The notes beneath the pieces are model-generated. The model saw only the letters and a list, made by a program, of their open reading frames with translations, had not been told where the DNA came from and made no database searches. Source: an uncultured Clostridia bacterium (GTDB lineage Bacteria; Bacillota; Clostridia; Lachnospirales; CAG-274). Taken from it: a stretch of 64,000 nt of DNA. The stretch covers positions 1-64,000 of the forward strand of contig CATLIG010000007.1 in the NCBI GenBank assembly GCA_949948985.1. The letters run 5' to 3'. The stretch's first letter is position 1. Each line of letters opens with the position of its first letter. Shown here piece after piece: positions 1 to 7,838 of the stretch. Position numbers and translations under genes: made by a program.

Positions 1-1
1 T

Positions 2-115
2 TTTGGATGGCTTGAAAAATATCGTCGGCTTTGGAAAAATTGTGAAAGAAAACTCCATACTTCTTTACAAATGACTGTTTTGGCTTTTATTTCTGTGCTT
101 ATTAGAAGATTTTAG
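2..115 (+). pseudogene. IS5-family transposase, C-terminal fragment (cut by window edge)
   Basis: Frame 2 from the window edge is open for 37 codons to TAG at 113-115. It begins FGWLEKYRRLWKNCE and ends MTVLAFISVLIRRF. This matches the conserved C-terminus of IS5/IS427-type DDE transposases, where an aromatic-x-W-L-x(3)-RRL block follows the catalytic glutamate and the protein ends in a hydrophobic helix plus RR. The rest lies left of the window, so whether the gene is intact cannot be judged. The stretch just after the stop, AGACAGGCTCTTATAG (about 114-130), is a plausible right end of the insertion sequence. Confidence 0.65.
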
Positions 116-208
116 ACAGGCTCTTATAGTATATACTTAAACAATAAGATATGTTGTAACAATTCAAAAAATCTTTAGTACAAACCAATAAATTTTTTAT
201 TGTTTTAC

Positions 209-214
209 TATAAT
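209..214 (+). promoter_or_regulatory. Putative -10 hexamer before the GNAT gene, at an F-type repeat end
   Basis: TATAAT at 209-214 follows TTATTGTTTTAC, the characteristic end of the F-family repeat. It lies about 30 bp before the start codon, with AGGAG at 232-236. No good -35 hexamer is visible, so this is a weak call. Confidence 0.4.
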
Positions 215-242
215 TAAAAAATTATAATTTTAGGAGAAAATG

Positions 243-734
243 ATGAATATTGAAATAAGATTATATAAGGAAAAAGATTTATCTGAAATGATTAAAATAT
301 GGAATGATATTGTCGAAGAGGGAACTGCTTTTCCACAAGAAGACTTTTTAAAATACGATACAGGAAAACAATTTTTCTCTTCACAAACATACAGCGCTGT
401 TGCTATAAATACTGATACAGAAAAAATATGTGGATTATACATACTGCACCCTAATAATCTTGGACACTGCGGGCATATATGCAACGCAAGTTATGGAGTA
501 AACTCAGAAAGCAGAGGAATGGGTATTGGTGAAAAACTGGTTTTAGATAGTTTAATTCAAGGAAAAATTCATGGCTTTAAAATACTTCAGTTTAACGCTG
601 TAGTAGCAACTAATATTTATGCGCGCCATCTTTATGAGCGTCTTGGATTTATTCAATTAGGAACAATTCCCAAAGGATTTCGTATGAATGACGGCAGATA
701 TGAGGATATATGTCCCTATTATCATGAATTATAA
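243..734 (+). CDS. GNAT family N-acetyltransferase
   Basis: The 163-residue product has the GNAT fold: N-terminal IEIRLYKEKDLSEMI, and an acetyl-CoA loop of the type R-G-M-G-I-G-E-K-L around residues 95-105. NIYARHLYERLGF near residue 125 is the usual helix and strand after the cofactor site. The ATG at 243 is preferred over the adjacent ATG at 240 because AGGAG at 232-236 is then 6 nt away. It stands alone on the plus strand between the IS fragment and a convergent operon. Family members acetylate small amines or antibiotics; the substrate here cannot be inferred. Confidence 0.85.
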   Translation: MNIEIRLYKEKDLSEMIKIWNDIVEEGTAFPQEDFLKYDTGKQFFSSQTYSAVAINTDTEKICGLYILHPNNLGHCGHICNASYGVNSESRGMGIGEKLVLDSLIQGKIHGFKILQFNAVVATNIYARHLYERLGFIQLGTIPKGFRMNDGRYEDICPYYHEL

Positions 735-749
735 ATATCCTGAAACATA

Positions 750-779
750 CCCTATTCAATATCCTTTAATTGAATAGGG
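750..779 (+). terminator. Hairpin downstream of the GNAT gene
   Basis: CCCTATTCAAT (750-760) and ATTGAATAGGG (769-779) are perfect 11-bp inverted arms around an 8-nt loop, 16 nt after the GNAT stop. The T-run follows only after a short interval, so termination is likely but not textbook. Confidence 0.55.
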
Positions 780-810
780 CTGTTACTTTTTGTAAAATTA
801 TCAAGTGCTT

Positions 811-853
811 AAAAAGTGAAATTCTTTAATATATTTAAACAATTTCACTTTTT
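811..853. terminator. Bidirectional intrinsic terminator
   Basis: AAAAAGTGAAATT (811-823) pairs perfectly with AATTTCACTTTTT (841-853). The arms carry A and T runs on both sides, so the hairpin can end transcription from the GNAT gene on plus and from rlmD on minus. It sits 10 nt beyond the rlmD stop. Confidence 0.65.
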
Positions 854-863
854 ATAAAACCTT

Positions 864-2231
864 TTATTTTTTTATTCTTGACAAACAAACAACCGTTTCA
901 ATATGAGACGACATACAAAACATATCAACAGGCTGTACCTTAGTCACTTTATATTTATCGGAAAGAAATTTTAAATCTCTTGCTAAAGTAGAAGGATTAC
1001 ATGATATATAAATAATTTTAGGAGGGAGAACCTCTAAAATCATATTAATAAGCTTTATATCACATCCTTTTCTTGGAGGGTCAAGAAATAAAACATCCGC
1101 TTGTATACCTTTTTTCTCATATAATTCAGGAATAACCTCCTCTGATTTTCCAACAATAAACTCCGTATTATTAATATTATTTAATTCAGCGTTTTTTTTT
1201 GCGTCATAAATAGCCTCCGGCAAAATTTCAACTCCAATAACCTTTTTAGCTTTTTTTGATATAAATAAAGAAATTGTTCCAATACCGCAATAAGCGTCAA
1301 TAACTATCTCATTTCCCGAAAGTTCGGCAAAATCAAGAGCGGTTCTGTAAAGAACCTTTGTCTGAATAGGATTAATCTGAAAAAAAGAATGAGGAGAAAT
1401 TGTAAATTTAAACTCTCCAATATAATCCTCTATATAACCTTTTCCATATAAAACAGAATTTTTATTCCCCAATATAACATTTGTTTTTTTATTATTATGA
1501 TTCAAAATAACAGTCGAAATTCCATCAATTTTCAAAAGCATATTAACAATCTGATTTGCTTTAGGAAGCCTTTCTCCATTTATAATGATACAAACCATAA
1601 TTTCTTTTGTAATAAAACCCACTCTTGTCATAATATGCCGTATAATACCTTTATGTGATTCCTCATTATAAACCGAAATATTATATTTATTTATAAATTG
1701 TCTGATTACACTAATAATTTCTTCATTGACTTTATTTTGTATACAGCAGCTTGAAATGTTAATTATATCGTGACTTCTTGGAGCATAAAATCCAAAAGAA
1801 ATATCGCCATTTAAAATTCCAACAGGAAACTGTGCTTTGTTTCTATAATTAAAAGGATTTTTCATACCAACTGTATCTAAAACCTCAATATCTGAAAATC
1901 CTCCAATTCTTTGAAGATTATCTTTAACCATTTTTGTTTTGAAATCAAGCTGAGCCAAATACACCAGATGCTGTAAATTACATCCTCCGCATCTTTTAAA
2001 TACATTACATACAGGCTCTGTACGAACATCTGATTTTCTGATAATTTCCAAAAGCTTGCCATATCCATAAGATTTTTTTATTTTTATAAGTTTTATAAGA
2101 ACTTTCTCGCCTGGCAAAGCTCCATCGACAAATACAACAAACTCATCAATTTTTCCTATTCCTTCTCCATTTTCACCAATATCATTAATTTCAACAATAT
2201 AATCTTTATTTTTTATTAATTCCATAATCAT
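864..2231 (-). CDS. rlmD: 23S rRNA (uracil-C5)-methyltransferase, RlmD/RumA family
   Basis: The 455-residue product would use SAM to methylate a uridine of 23S rRNA. It has an N-terminal TRAM-like RNA-binding domain (about 1-65), and an iron-sulfur ligand pattern CNVFKRCGGCNLQH near residue 75 with a later Cys near 165. The SAM motif is VIDAYCGIGTISLF near 305, DPPRKG sits near 375, and the nucleophile motif is ISCNPSTLARDL near 410. Its ATG overlaps the stop of the preceding 52-residue gene in an ATGA, which points to translational coupling. An ATG at 2225 is the alternative start. Paralogs with other specificities (RlmCD, TrmFO-independent TrmA types) exist, so the exact uridine is inferred. 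Confidence 0.9.
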   Translation of the reverse strand: MIMELIKNKDYIVEINDIGENGEGIGKIDEFVVFVDGALPGEKVLIKLIKIKKSYGYGKLLEIIRKSDVRTEPVCNVFKRCGGCNLQHLVYLAQLDFKTKMVKDNLQRIGGFSDIEVLDTVGMKNPFNYRNKAQFPVGILNGDISFGFYAPRSHDIINISSCCIQNKVNEEIISVIRQFINKYNISVYNEESHKGIIRHIMTRVGFITKEIMVCIIINGERLPKANQIVNMLLKIDGISTVILNHNNKKTNVILGNKNSVLYGKGYIEDYIGEFKFTISPHSFFQINPIQTKVLYRTALDFAELSGNEIVIDAYCGIGTISLFISKKAKKVIGVEILPEAIYDAKKNAELNNINNTEFIVGKSEEVIPELYEKKGIQADVLFLDPPRKGCDIKLINMILEVLPPKIIYISCNPSTLARDLKFLSDKYKVTKVQPVDMFCMSSHIETVVCLSRIKK

Positions 2232-2386
2232 TCTTTGTCCCTTATTAATAAATCTCTGACTGCTTTGGCAATAATTTCAGAGTCACTCGCTTTAAATATC
2301 TTTTCAAGTTTTGATAAACTATCATATTTAATAGGCTTTACTTTAACTTCAGATTTATTTTCAGCCTTATTTTTATTGTTTTTCAT
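2228..2386 (-). CDS. Small ribbon-helix-helix-like protein, 52 aa
   Basis: A 52-codon frame starts at ATG 2386 with AGGAAGTGA 5 nt upstream, and ends in TGA overlapping the rlmD ATG. The N-terminus is lysine/asparagine rich. Residues 21-50 read YDSLSKLEKIFKASDSEIIA then KAVRDLLIRD. The strand, helix, S-x-SE-x-I-x(3)-A-x(2)-LL pattern resembles the Arc/CopG ribbon-helix-helix fold, so it may bind DNA as a dimer. That is inference from one motif. The strong ribosome site and tight coupling on both sides are the main support for it being real. Confidence 0.7.
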   Translation of the reverse strand: MKNNKNKAENKSEVKVKPIKYDSLSKLEKIFKASDSEIIAKAVRDLLIRDKE

Positions 2387-2391
2387 AAAAA

Positions 2392-2940
2392 TCACTTCCT
2401 GTTATAAAATTCACATACACATTTACAAAGACAATGCCTGCATTTAATAAAATCATAGTTTCCGTTTCCAACACCTGTCTCAAGCATATCTTTCATTTCT
2501 GATACAAGCTTAATAACTTCTTTTCTAATACTTTTAGTATTTTTTATTTTAAACATATAATCATTATAAATAAGATTTCCATACTTAGGTCTTTTTCCAT
2601 AAACTTCCTCAACAATAATAAAATATACCGCCAACTGCATCATATCTCCTGTGTGAGGAAAATAAGAATCACCAATTTTTCCGCTTTTAAGCTCAACAGG
2701 TATTATTTTTCCGAAAAACCCTCTATAAAGAAAGTCTGGTTTCCCCTGAAGTCCAAATTTCTCAGATTTCAGAAGTTTTGATACAACAACATTGTTGCTG
2801 TGTTTAATCTTTTGGTCAGTATAAATAAGTCTGTAGCCAAATGGATGTACCTTAGGCTTTACTTTTTTTATATCTTTTCTAAAAGAATTATTAATTAAAA
2901 TAAATAAAAACAAAAATATACATATAAAACAAAAAGTCAT
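2392..2940 (-). CDS. C-terminal part of the split Cas4-like nuclease
   Basis: The 182-residue frame has a hydrophobic N-terminus (residues 2-17), GKPDFLY near 68, PVELKSGK near 82 with the E-x-K catalytic pair, QLAVYF, and four cysteines in the last 20 residues. It lacks the first iron-sulfur cysteine supplied by the upstream frame. The only purine-rich site, AAGG, is about 13 nt from its ATG, so independent translation would be weak unless ribosomes restart after the upstream stop. Confidence 0.6.
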   Translation of the reverse strand: MTFCFICIFLFLFILINNSFRKDIKKVKPKVHPFGYRLIYTDQKIKHSNNVVVSKLLKSEKFGLQGKPDFLYRGFFGKIIPVELKSGKIGDSYFPHTGDMMQLAVYFIIVEEVYGKRPKYGNLIYNDYMFKIKNTKSIRKEVIKLVSEMKDMLETGVGNGNYDFIKCRHCLCKCVCEFYNRK

Positions 2941-2955
2941 AATAAATTCAATACC

Positions 2956-3195
2956 TTATAATAATCTAAGAAATTTAAATAACCTTTTAAATTTATATTT
3001 AAAAAGATAATTATTATGAAAATTTCTTCCTCTTTTAAAATTTTTATTTGTATTTCCTGTAAATCCATTTTTTTCACAGTATTCTGAATTCAATCTTCTT
3101 ATTTCCGAATTTCCGTAAAGTCGTTCATAATACCATTGGTAATTACAATAGCAAAACTTATTAACTTCATTAGCTGATATTTTTTTTCTGTTCAT
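2956..3195 (-). CDS. N-terminal part of the split Cas4-like nuclease
   Basis: The 79-residue frame opens 2 nt after the yhaM stop. It carries the first iron-sulfur cysteines (FCYCNYQWYYERLYG) and a G-R-N-F-H motif near residue 57, then ends abruptly at TAA in a basic stretch just before a membrane-like segment. Alone it lacks all catalytic acidic residues. Confidence 0.6.
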   Translation of the reverse strand: MNRKKISANEVNKFCYCNYQWYYERLYGNSEIRRLNSEYCEKNGFTGNTNKNFKRGRNFHNNYLFKYKFKRLFKFLRLL

Positions 3196-3197
3196 TT

Positions 3198-4139
3198 TTA
3201 AAATTCCGAATCACGTATATTTCTCAAAAGAGATTTTTGATATCCTGCCCAATGTCCTTGATTATTATTTTTTTGAATAGCGTCCTCAAACATTTTTATT
3301 TTAGCGTCTGTATTATCAGCACAATGTAAAATAAATGCCTCTATAGTTTTAGGAAGCTGAGGAGAACCAAACTCATATTCTCCATGATGCCCTACAATAC
3401 AATGTTTCAAAAGCATAGCAAGTGCCGGCGGAAAATCAGGGATTTTAGCTGTTTGTTCTGAAATAAGCTCTGTTCCAATAACAATATGTCCCAATAGCTG
3501 ACCGTTATCTGTATATTCGTTTTCCGGAAAAGATGATAATTCCCAAAGTTTACCTATATCGTGGAGCATAGCCGCGGCGATAAGAATATCCCTGTTTACA
3601 AATTTATACCTCGGAGCCATAAAATCACATATTTGAGTAACCGAAAGCGAATGTTCCAAAAGCCCCCCCATATAATTATGATGCATAGCTCTTGCCGCTG
3701 AATGCTGTTTAAATCTTTCAGAAATCTCATTGTTTTTAATAAAAATATTTTCAAGCAAAGCTTTTATAAAAACATTTGATATACCTTGTATGTATCCTGT
3801 AAATTGTTCATACAGTGAAGAAATATCCTTTTCTGTACATGGAATATAGTCCTGAGGATTATATTCACCTTCCAGACTCTTTCGTATTCTTTTAATATTA
3901 AGCTGCATTTCATTTTGATACATTAAAACAACAGAGTCAATTTTTATAAAATCCCCCTCGTCAAAATTTTGAATTTGATGGTTAAGGTCCCATACTTTTC
4001 CGTTTATATTTCCGGTTTTATCCTGTAGTGTCAAAGATAAATAGTTTTTGCCTGCTCTTGATTTCAGCATTTGTTTCTGTTTACACAGATAATGCCCAAC
4101 AAGAGCCTCACCCTCTCTTATATCTTCCAAATATCTCAT
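3198..4139 (-). CDS. yhaM: 3'-5' exoribonuclease YhaM family (OB fold + HD domain)
   Basis: The 313-residue product combines an N-terminal OB-fold nucleic-acid-binding domain (about 1-90) with an HD phosphohydrolase domain. MHHNYMGGLLEHS (near 153) and MLHDIGKLWE (near 191) give the metal-binding His and Asp residues, and HHGEYEFGSP follows. YhaM proteins trim RNA, and sometimes single-stranded DNA, from the 3' end. ATG 4139 is preferred over an upstream TTG at 4151 because GGAGG at 4145-4149 is 5 nt away from it. It is the first gene of the yhaM, Cas4-like, small protein, rlmD operon. Confidence 0.9.
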   Translation of the reverse strand: MRYLEDIREGEALVGHYLCKQKQMLKSRAGKNYLSLTLQDKTGNINGKVWDLNHQIQNFDEGDFIKIDSVVLMYQNEMQLNIKRIRKSLEGEYNPQDYIPCTEKDISSLYEQFTGYIQGISNVFIKALLENIFIKNNEISERFKQHSAARAMHHNYMGGLLEHSLSVTQICDFMAPRYKFVNRDILIAAAMLHDIGKLWELSSFPENEYTDNGQLLGHIVIGTELISEQTAKIPDFPPALAMLLKHCIVGHHGEYEFGSPQLPKTIEAFILHCADNTDAKIKMFEDAIQKNNNQGHWAGYQKSLLRNIRDSEF

Positions 4140-4192
4140 ATAATCCTCCAATTTTTAAAAACGCTGATTATAGCCATGAATGCCTTATTTAT

Positions 4193-4218
4193 AAAAGCAC
4201 CTTTTTCAAGATGCTTTT
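4193..4218 (-). terminator. Intrinsic terminator after the UDP-sugar dehydrogenase gene
   Basis: The minus strand reads AAAAGCATCTT, a GAAA loop, then AAGGTGCTTTT. The 11-bp stem has one G-U pair and is followed by an AT-rich run. It starts 14 nt beyond the dehydrogenase stop. Confidence 0.65.
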
Positions 4219-4231
4219 GTAAAATAATTTC

Positions 4232-5461
4232 TTATAGTTTATAAACCTTTTCTCCCACTTCAATAATATTTCTTGTATCAAGTATAATCTTATCTTTTAA
4301 TACATTCATATTATCTTTCAAATGCTGATGCCCCACAAGCACAACAATAAATTTTGATTTTTCAATAAACTCGTCAAAATTCTGAATCTGTCCGCAAACC
4401 TTGTTTTCCTTAACCATAGGGTCATAAACATTAATACCCTTGACAAAATATTTTTTAAATCTTTCAAGCATTTGTAATGTTGGACTTTCTCTAAGGTCAT
4501 CAACATTTTCTTTATATGTGAGTCCGTATAAACCTACCTCACTTATATCAGTTATGTTATTTTCTTTCATAATACTGCCCATTCTGCCAATAACATAATC
4601 AGGCATACCGTCATTGACATTTCTGGCAGCAAGAATAATATTAACAATATCAGGATAATCCCCAACTAAAAACCATGGGTCAACAGATATGCAATGACCT
4701 CCCACACCCGGTCCCGGCTGAAGTATATTAACTCTTGGATGCTTATTGGCAATATTAATAAGCTCATATACATTCATACCTTCCCTGTCACATATTTTAG
4801 CAAGCTCATTGGCAAAAGCAATATTAATGTCCCTGAATGTGTTTTCTACTACCTTACTCATTTCAGCGGTTTTTATATTTGTAGTAACAATATCACCCTT
4901 ACAGAAACTTTTGTACCAGCCTTTGATTTTTTCAGCGATTTCAGGAGAATCTGCTCCAATAGTACGAGAATTGTTTTCAAGTTCAAAAACCATATTACCC
5001 GGAATTATTCTTTCAGGGGCATGAGCCAGATGAATGTCCTTTCCAATAATAAAACCCCTTTCCTCAACAACAGGCCTTATAAACTTGTCAATAGTTCCAG
5101 GAGAAATGGTTGATTCAATAACAACAACCGCACCTTTCTCACATACATCAAGCACCTGAGAAACCGCTGAAACAACATATTTTGCTTCAATTTTCTTACT
5201 TTCCTTTATATAAGGTGTAGGAACAGTAATAATATATCTGTCTGTTTTAATAAGCTTTTTTGAAAATTCAATACCGCACTCAAGAGCTTTATCAAAAAGT
5301 TTTTGCAGACCTTTTTCTTCAAAAGTAAGCTTTTTATTCTGAAGTGTTTCAACAAGACTTTCATTAAGGTCAGTTCCAACAACATCAATACCATTTGACG
5401 CAAACATAAGACCTGTAGGAAGTCCAATATATCCAAGCCCGACAATGTTTAATTTTCCCAT
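4232..5461 (-). CDS. wecC: UDP-N-acetyl-D-mannosamine dehydrogenase-like nucleotide-sugar dehydrogenase
   Basis: The 409-residue product belongs to the UDP-glucose/GDP-mannose dehydrogenase family. It has an N-terminal NAD-binding motif VGLGYIGLPTG, a central domain with the catalytic cysteine in GPGVGGHCISVDPWFL near 253-268, and a C-terminal UDP-binding domain with GLTYKENVDDLRESP near 328. The VGGHCISVDPWF wording is typical of WecC-type enzymes that oxidise UDP-ManNAc to UDP-ManNAcA for surface polysaccharides. AAGGAG precedes the ATG. No other polysaccharide gene is adjacent, so the sugar is inferred from the active-site motif only. Confidence 0.85.
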   Translation of the reverse strand: MGKLNIVGLGYIGLPTGLMFASNGIDVVGTDLNESLVETLQNKKLTFEEKGLQKLFDKALECGIEFSKKLIKTDRYIITVPTPYIKESKKIEAKYVVSAVSQVLDVCEKGAVVVIESTISPGTIDKFIRPVVEERGFIIGKDIHLAHAPERIIPGNMVFELENNSRTIGADSPEIAEKIKGWYKSFCKGDIVTTNIKTAEMSKVVENTFRDINIAFANELAKICDREGMNVYELINIANKHPRVNILQPGPGVGGHCISVDPWFLVGDYPDIVNIILAARNVNDGMPDYVIGRMGSIMKENNITDISEVGLYGLTYKENVDDLRESPTLQMLERFKKYFVKGINVYDPMVKENKVCGQIQNFDEFIEKSKFIVVLVGHQHLKDNMNVLKDKIILDTRNIIEVGEKVYKL

Positions 5462-5521
5462 TATAAAAACTCCTTATTAATTAATATTACAATAACTATA
5501 GCGGTTAATAAAATTAATCTA

Positions 5522-7729
5522 CTATTTTATCCAGTCTGTCTCATCTGAAATAGGTTTTGAAAGCACCCACGCAAAATACAAACTTTTTGCCGCCTTAGCC
5601 CTTGATACAACTTGTTTTGGTGAAATTTTATTTCCATTTTTCATTGTACCTCTTTGTATATCCCATTCTGAGCGGATAAGTCCAAGATTATATGCCTCTT
5701 TTACTTTCTCAGCATACTCAGGCGATATTCTATCAGTATCAATTAAGGTACCAAAACCTGCTAAAGGATAATACTGCGCTTCTTCTCCCACAAGATTGGA
5801 ATCATAATTCGGGTCATCAGGAGACAAAGCTTTTCCATTATAATCAGTCATATACACAGGCTTTTCCGAAAATTTAATTTTATATGCATCGTATAAAACA
5901 GATGCCATAACCTCTCTTGTAAGAGGAGTGTTCTTATATCCTCTTATTTCATTTTTATCAATATCCCAAAGCTTTGACAAAGCGTCTATAAATTCTTCCG
6001 TATACATATTGTCAAGAGGATTAAAATTACCGTTCTTATCTTTTTTCATAACCCCAAGCTGAAGCATTTTCTCAATTTGGTTTCTGTAATACGCTCCCAA
6101 ACCGGAAACAGTATCGTTGCATACCTCAGGATAAACATTGCTCCAATCATCATTTTCAATAGCTTTGACAACTTCATCTTTTAAATAAATCTTTACAAAA
6201 CTATCAACACTAGAATCACCGTTTTTATTAGCCTTATAGATTTCTTCCACAATCATTCTTGCGTATTGTTTCGCCAAAGCTTCTTTAAAATGAGTACCGT
6301 CAATTTTAAGATTAGGATTTCCGTTAGCGTAACTTCCGCTGTTTGTTTTTCCAGGAGTTTCCCCTGCCTCAATAGACAACACAATAGCCGTAGTCCCTGA
6401 CGTTCCTATTTCATTCATATATTCAACACTTCTTGTATTAAGGTCTACAAGTGTAACTCCTGTTTCTTCCGCAGCTTGTTTCATAACATCAGGGAACTTT
6501 CTTGTTGTAAAAGAATTTTCATATATATGATTTTTAGTCGGCTTTCCTTCCGCCCTTGTCATAGGAGTAACAAGTATTGGAATCATACCTCTTGATAAAA
6601 TAGCCGGAATATAATAATCAGTTATATATTTTTTATACATTTCCTCTGTAGACCCTCCGCCAAACCTTGCGTTCTCACCGTCAGCCGTACCTGTAGCCGT
6701 ACCTTTTCTCTCATCATTATGACCTGATTGAATAAGTATATAATCGCCCTTTTTACCATTAAGAAGAACATCATTAAATCTGCCTTCCTGATACATACTC
6801 TTCATAGAACGTCCGCCCATGGAATAATTCACCACGTTTACCTTGTCAAGGTCAAAAAGCCTGTCAAATACCTGACCCCATCCACACATAGGAGCTTCTT
6901 CAAAAATATAACTTTTAACGGTAGAATCCCCTAAAGTAAATATAGTAGGTTTTTCACCGTCTTTTATTTCCGCTGCCTCAATAGGAGTGAGCTTTATAGT
7001 TTTTATTCCAACATATGTATTTGCTTTTTTAGGCTCAATCTCAATATCAATAAAGGGAATACCTGTCACAAAATTAAAAGACCAAGTGTTCCCGTTCCAT
7101 TCAGCGACATTTTTAACAGGAACAAGCTTAGCGACATCCCAAAATTTATTTGACTCAATTCTTGTCGTCTGCATACCGGAAACAGACATAGACGTCACAT
7201 CAGCCCCACCTGTTGTTTCAACTTCAATTTTATAAGCTCCCGCAGGTACATCCACGCGAAAAACCATTCCGCCAAAATTATAAGTTGTACATTTGCTTTG
7301 ATCAATGTCATTTCCTTTATCGTCAACCATAATAAACCGGCTTTCATCCGTTTGATTCACGTAATAACCATCATCTTTTATTGTAATATCGGAATAATCA
7401 ACAATTCTGGGAGGCTGAGCACAAGTCTGTGAAACAAATCCATAACCCTTTTTCTGAGAATAAACAGGTACAGAATAAAAACCTTCTTTCGATGATAAAA
7501 CAGAATGTGTGCCTTTTTCATCAGGCAAAACATTAACAGCACCATCGACTCTTTCTTTTGTAAAATTAAATAACTTAACTTGGACATTATCACTTTTTCC
7601 TGTCTGAACATTTTGATATACTTCGTAAATATTTTCCTCAGCAAAAACAGAAACATTCGCCCCGACAGACATAATAATAGCCAAGGTAAGAGCAACACCT
7701 TTTTTGAGTTTATACAAATTTTTTTTCAT
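5522..7729 (-). CDS. Secreted SGNH/GDSL esterase (rhamnogalacturonan acetylesterase-like) with SLH-like C-terminus
   Basis: The 735-residue product has a signal peptide (1-30, ending VFA). A beta-sandwich-like segment follows (about 110-250). The SGNH hydrolase has block I LGDST (266-270), block II MGGRS (304-308), block III SGHND (335-339) and block V DGTH (477-480), so Ser269, Asp477 and His480 are the likely triad. This matches family CE12 enzymes that remove acetyl groups from pectin. Residues 500-735 hold divergent S-layer-homology-like repeats, suggesting wall anchoring. GGAGGG precedes the ATG; the ribosome site directly abuts an F-type repeat. Substrate is inferred from family. Confidence 0.85.
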   Translation of the reverse strand: MKKNLYKLKKGVALTLAIIMSVGANVSVFAEENIYEVYQNVQTGKSDNVQVKLFNFTKERVDGAVNVLPDEKGTHSVLSSKEGFYSVPVYSQKKGYGFVSQTCAQPPRIVDYSDITIKDDGYYVNQTDESRFIMVDDKGNDIDQSKCTTYNFGGMVFRVDVPAGAYKIEVETTGGADVTSMSVSGMQTTRIESNKFWDVAKLVPVKNVAEWNGNTWSFNFVTGIPFIDIEIEPKKANTYVGIKTIKLTPIEAAEIKDGEKPTIFTLGDSTVKSYIFEEAPMCGWGQVFDRLFDLDKVNVVNYSMGGRSMKSMYQEGRFNDVLLNGKKGDYILIQSGHNDERKGTATGTADGENARFGGGSTEEMYKKYITDYYIPAILSRGMIPILVTPMTRAEGKPTKNHIYENSFTTRKFPDVMKQAAEETGVTLVDLNTRSVEYMNEIGTSGTTAIVLSIEAGETPGKTNSGSYANGNPNLKIDGTHFKEALAKQYARMIVEEIYKANKNGDSSVDSFVKIYLKDEVVKAIENDDWSNVYPEVCNDTVSGLGAYYRNQIEKMLQLGVMKKDKNGNFNPLDNMYTEEFIDALSKLWDIDKNEIRGYKNTPLTREVMASVLYDAYKIKFSEKPVYMTDYNGKALSPDDPNYDSNLVGEEAQYYPLAGFGTLIDTDRISPEYAEKVKEAYNLGLIRSEWDIQRGTMKNGNKISPKQVVSRAKAAKSLYFAWVLSKPISDETDWIK

Positions 7730-7743
7730 AAGTAAATCCCTCC

Positions 7744-7838
7744 TATAGCAATCCGCAAATTTTTTTAAGCGAAATAATAAAATAATCCATCATATTTTAT
7801 AAAAATTTGTTGCAACATTATTTTATTGTTTCGCTGTA
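7744..7838. repeat. F-family palindromic element between psd and the esterase gene
   Basis: A 95-bp element begins TATAGCAATCCGCAAATTTT and ends TTATTTTATTGTTTCGCTGTA. The termini are inverted copies (TATAGC / GCTGTA). It includes the last six sense codons and stop of psd (7818-7838), and its other end touches the ribosome site of the esterase gene. Confidence 0.65.

Larger units (their letters stand above)
2392..3195 (-). pseudogene. Cas4/Dna2-like PD-(D/E)XK nuclease interrupted by one in-frame stop
   Basis: Two adjacent open frames on minus are in the same frame and separated only by TAA at 2956-2958 plus five sense codons. Read through, they give one protein of about 267 residues with the full Cas4-like layout. 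That is an N-terminal Cys pair (NKFCYCNYQWYYERLYG), a GRNFHNNY histidine motif, a hydrophobic segment, a PDF motif, a VPVELKSGK core, and a C-terminal CRHCLCKCVCEF cluster for an iron-sulfur site. It lies 2 nt after yhaM and just before the ribbon-helix-helix gene. No cas1, cas2 or repeat array is near, so a general DNA-repair nuclease is likelier than a CRISPR role. Confidence 0.75.

Noticed and set aside
2392-3195. Naming the split nuclease as a CRISPR-associated Cas4
   Set aside because: No cas1, cas2, effector genes or arrays occur in the 64 kb; the operon partners are RNA-processing genes, so only the fold is claimed.
4694-5113. Plus-strand frames of 92 and 139 codons opposite the nucleotide-sugar dehydrogenase
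   Set aside because: They overlap the catalytic core of a well-conserved gene and show no ribosome site.
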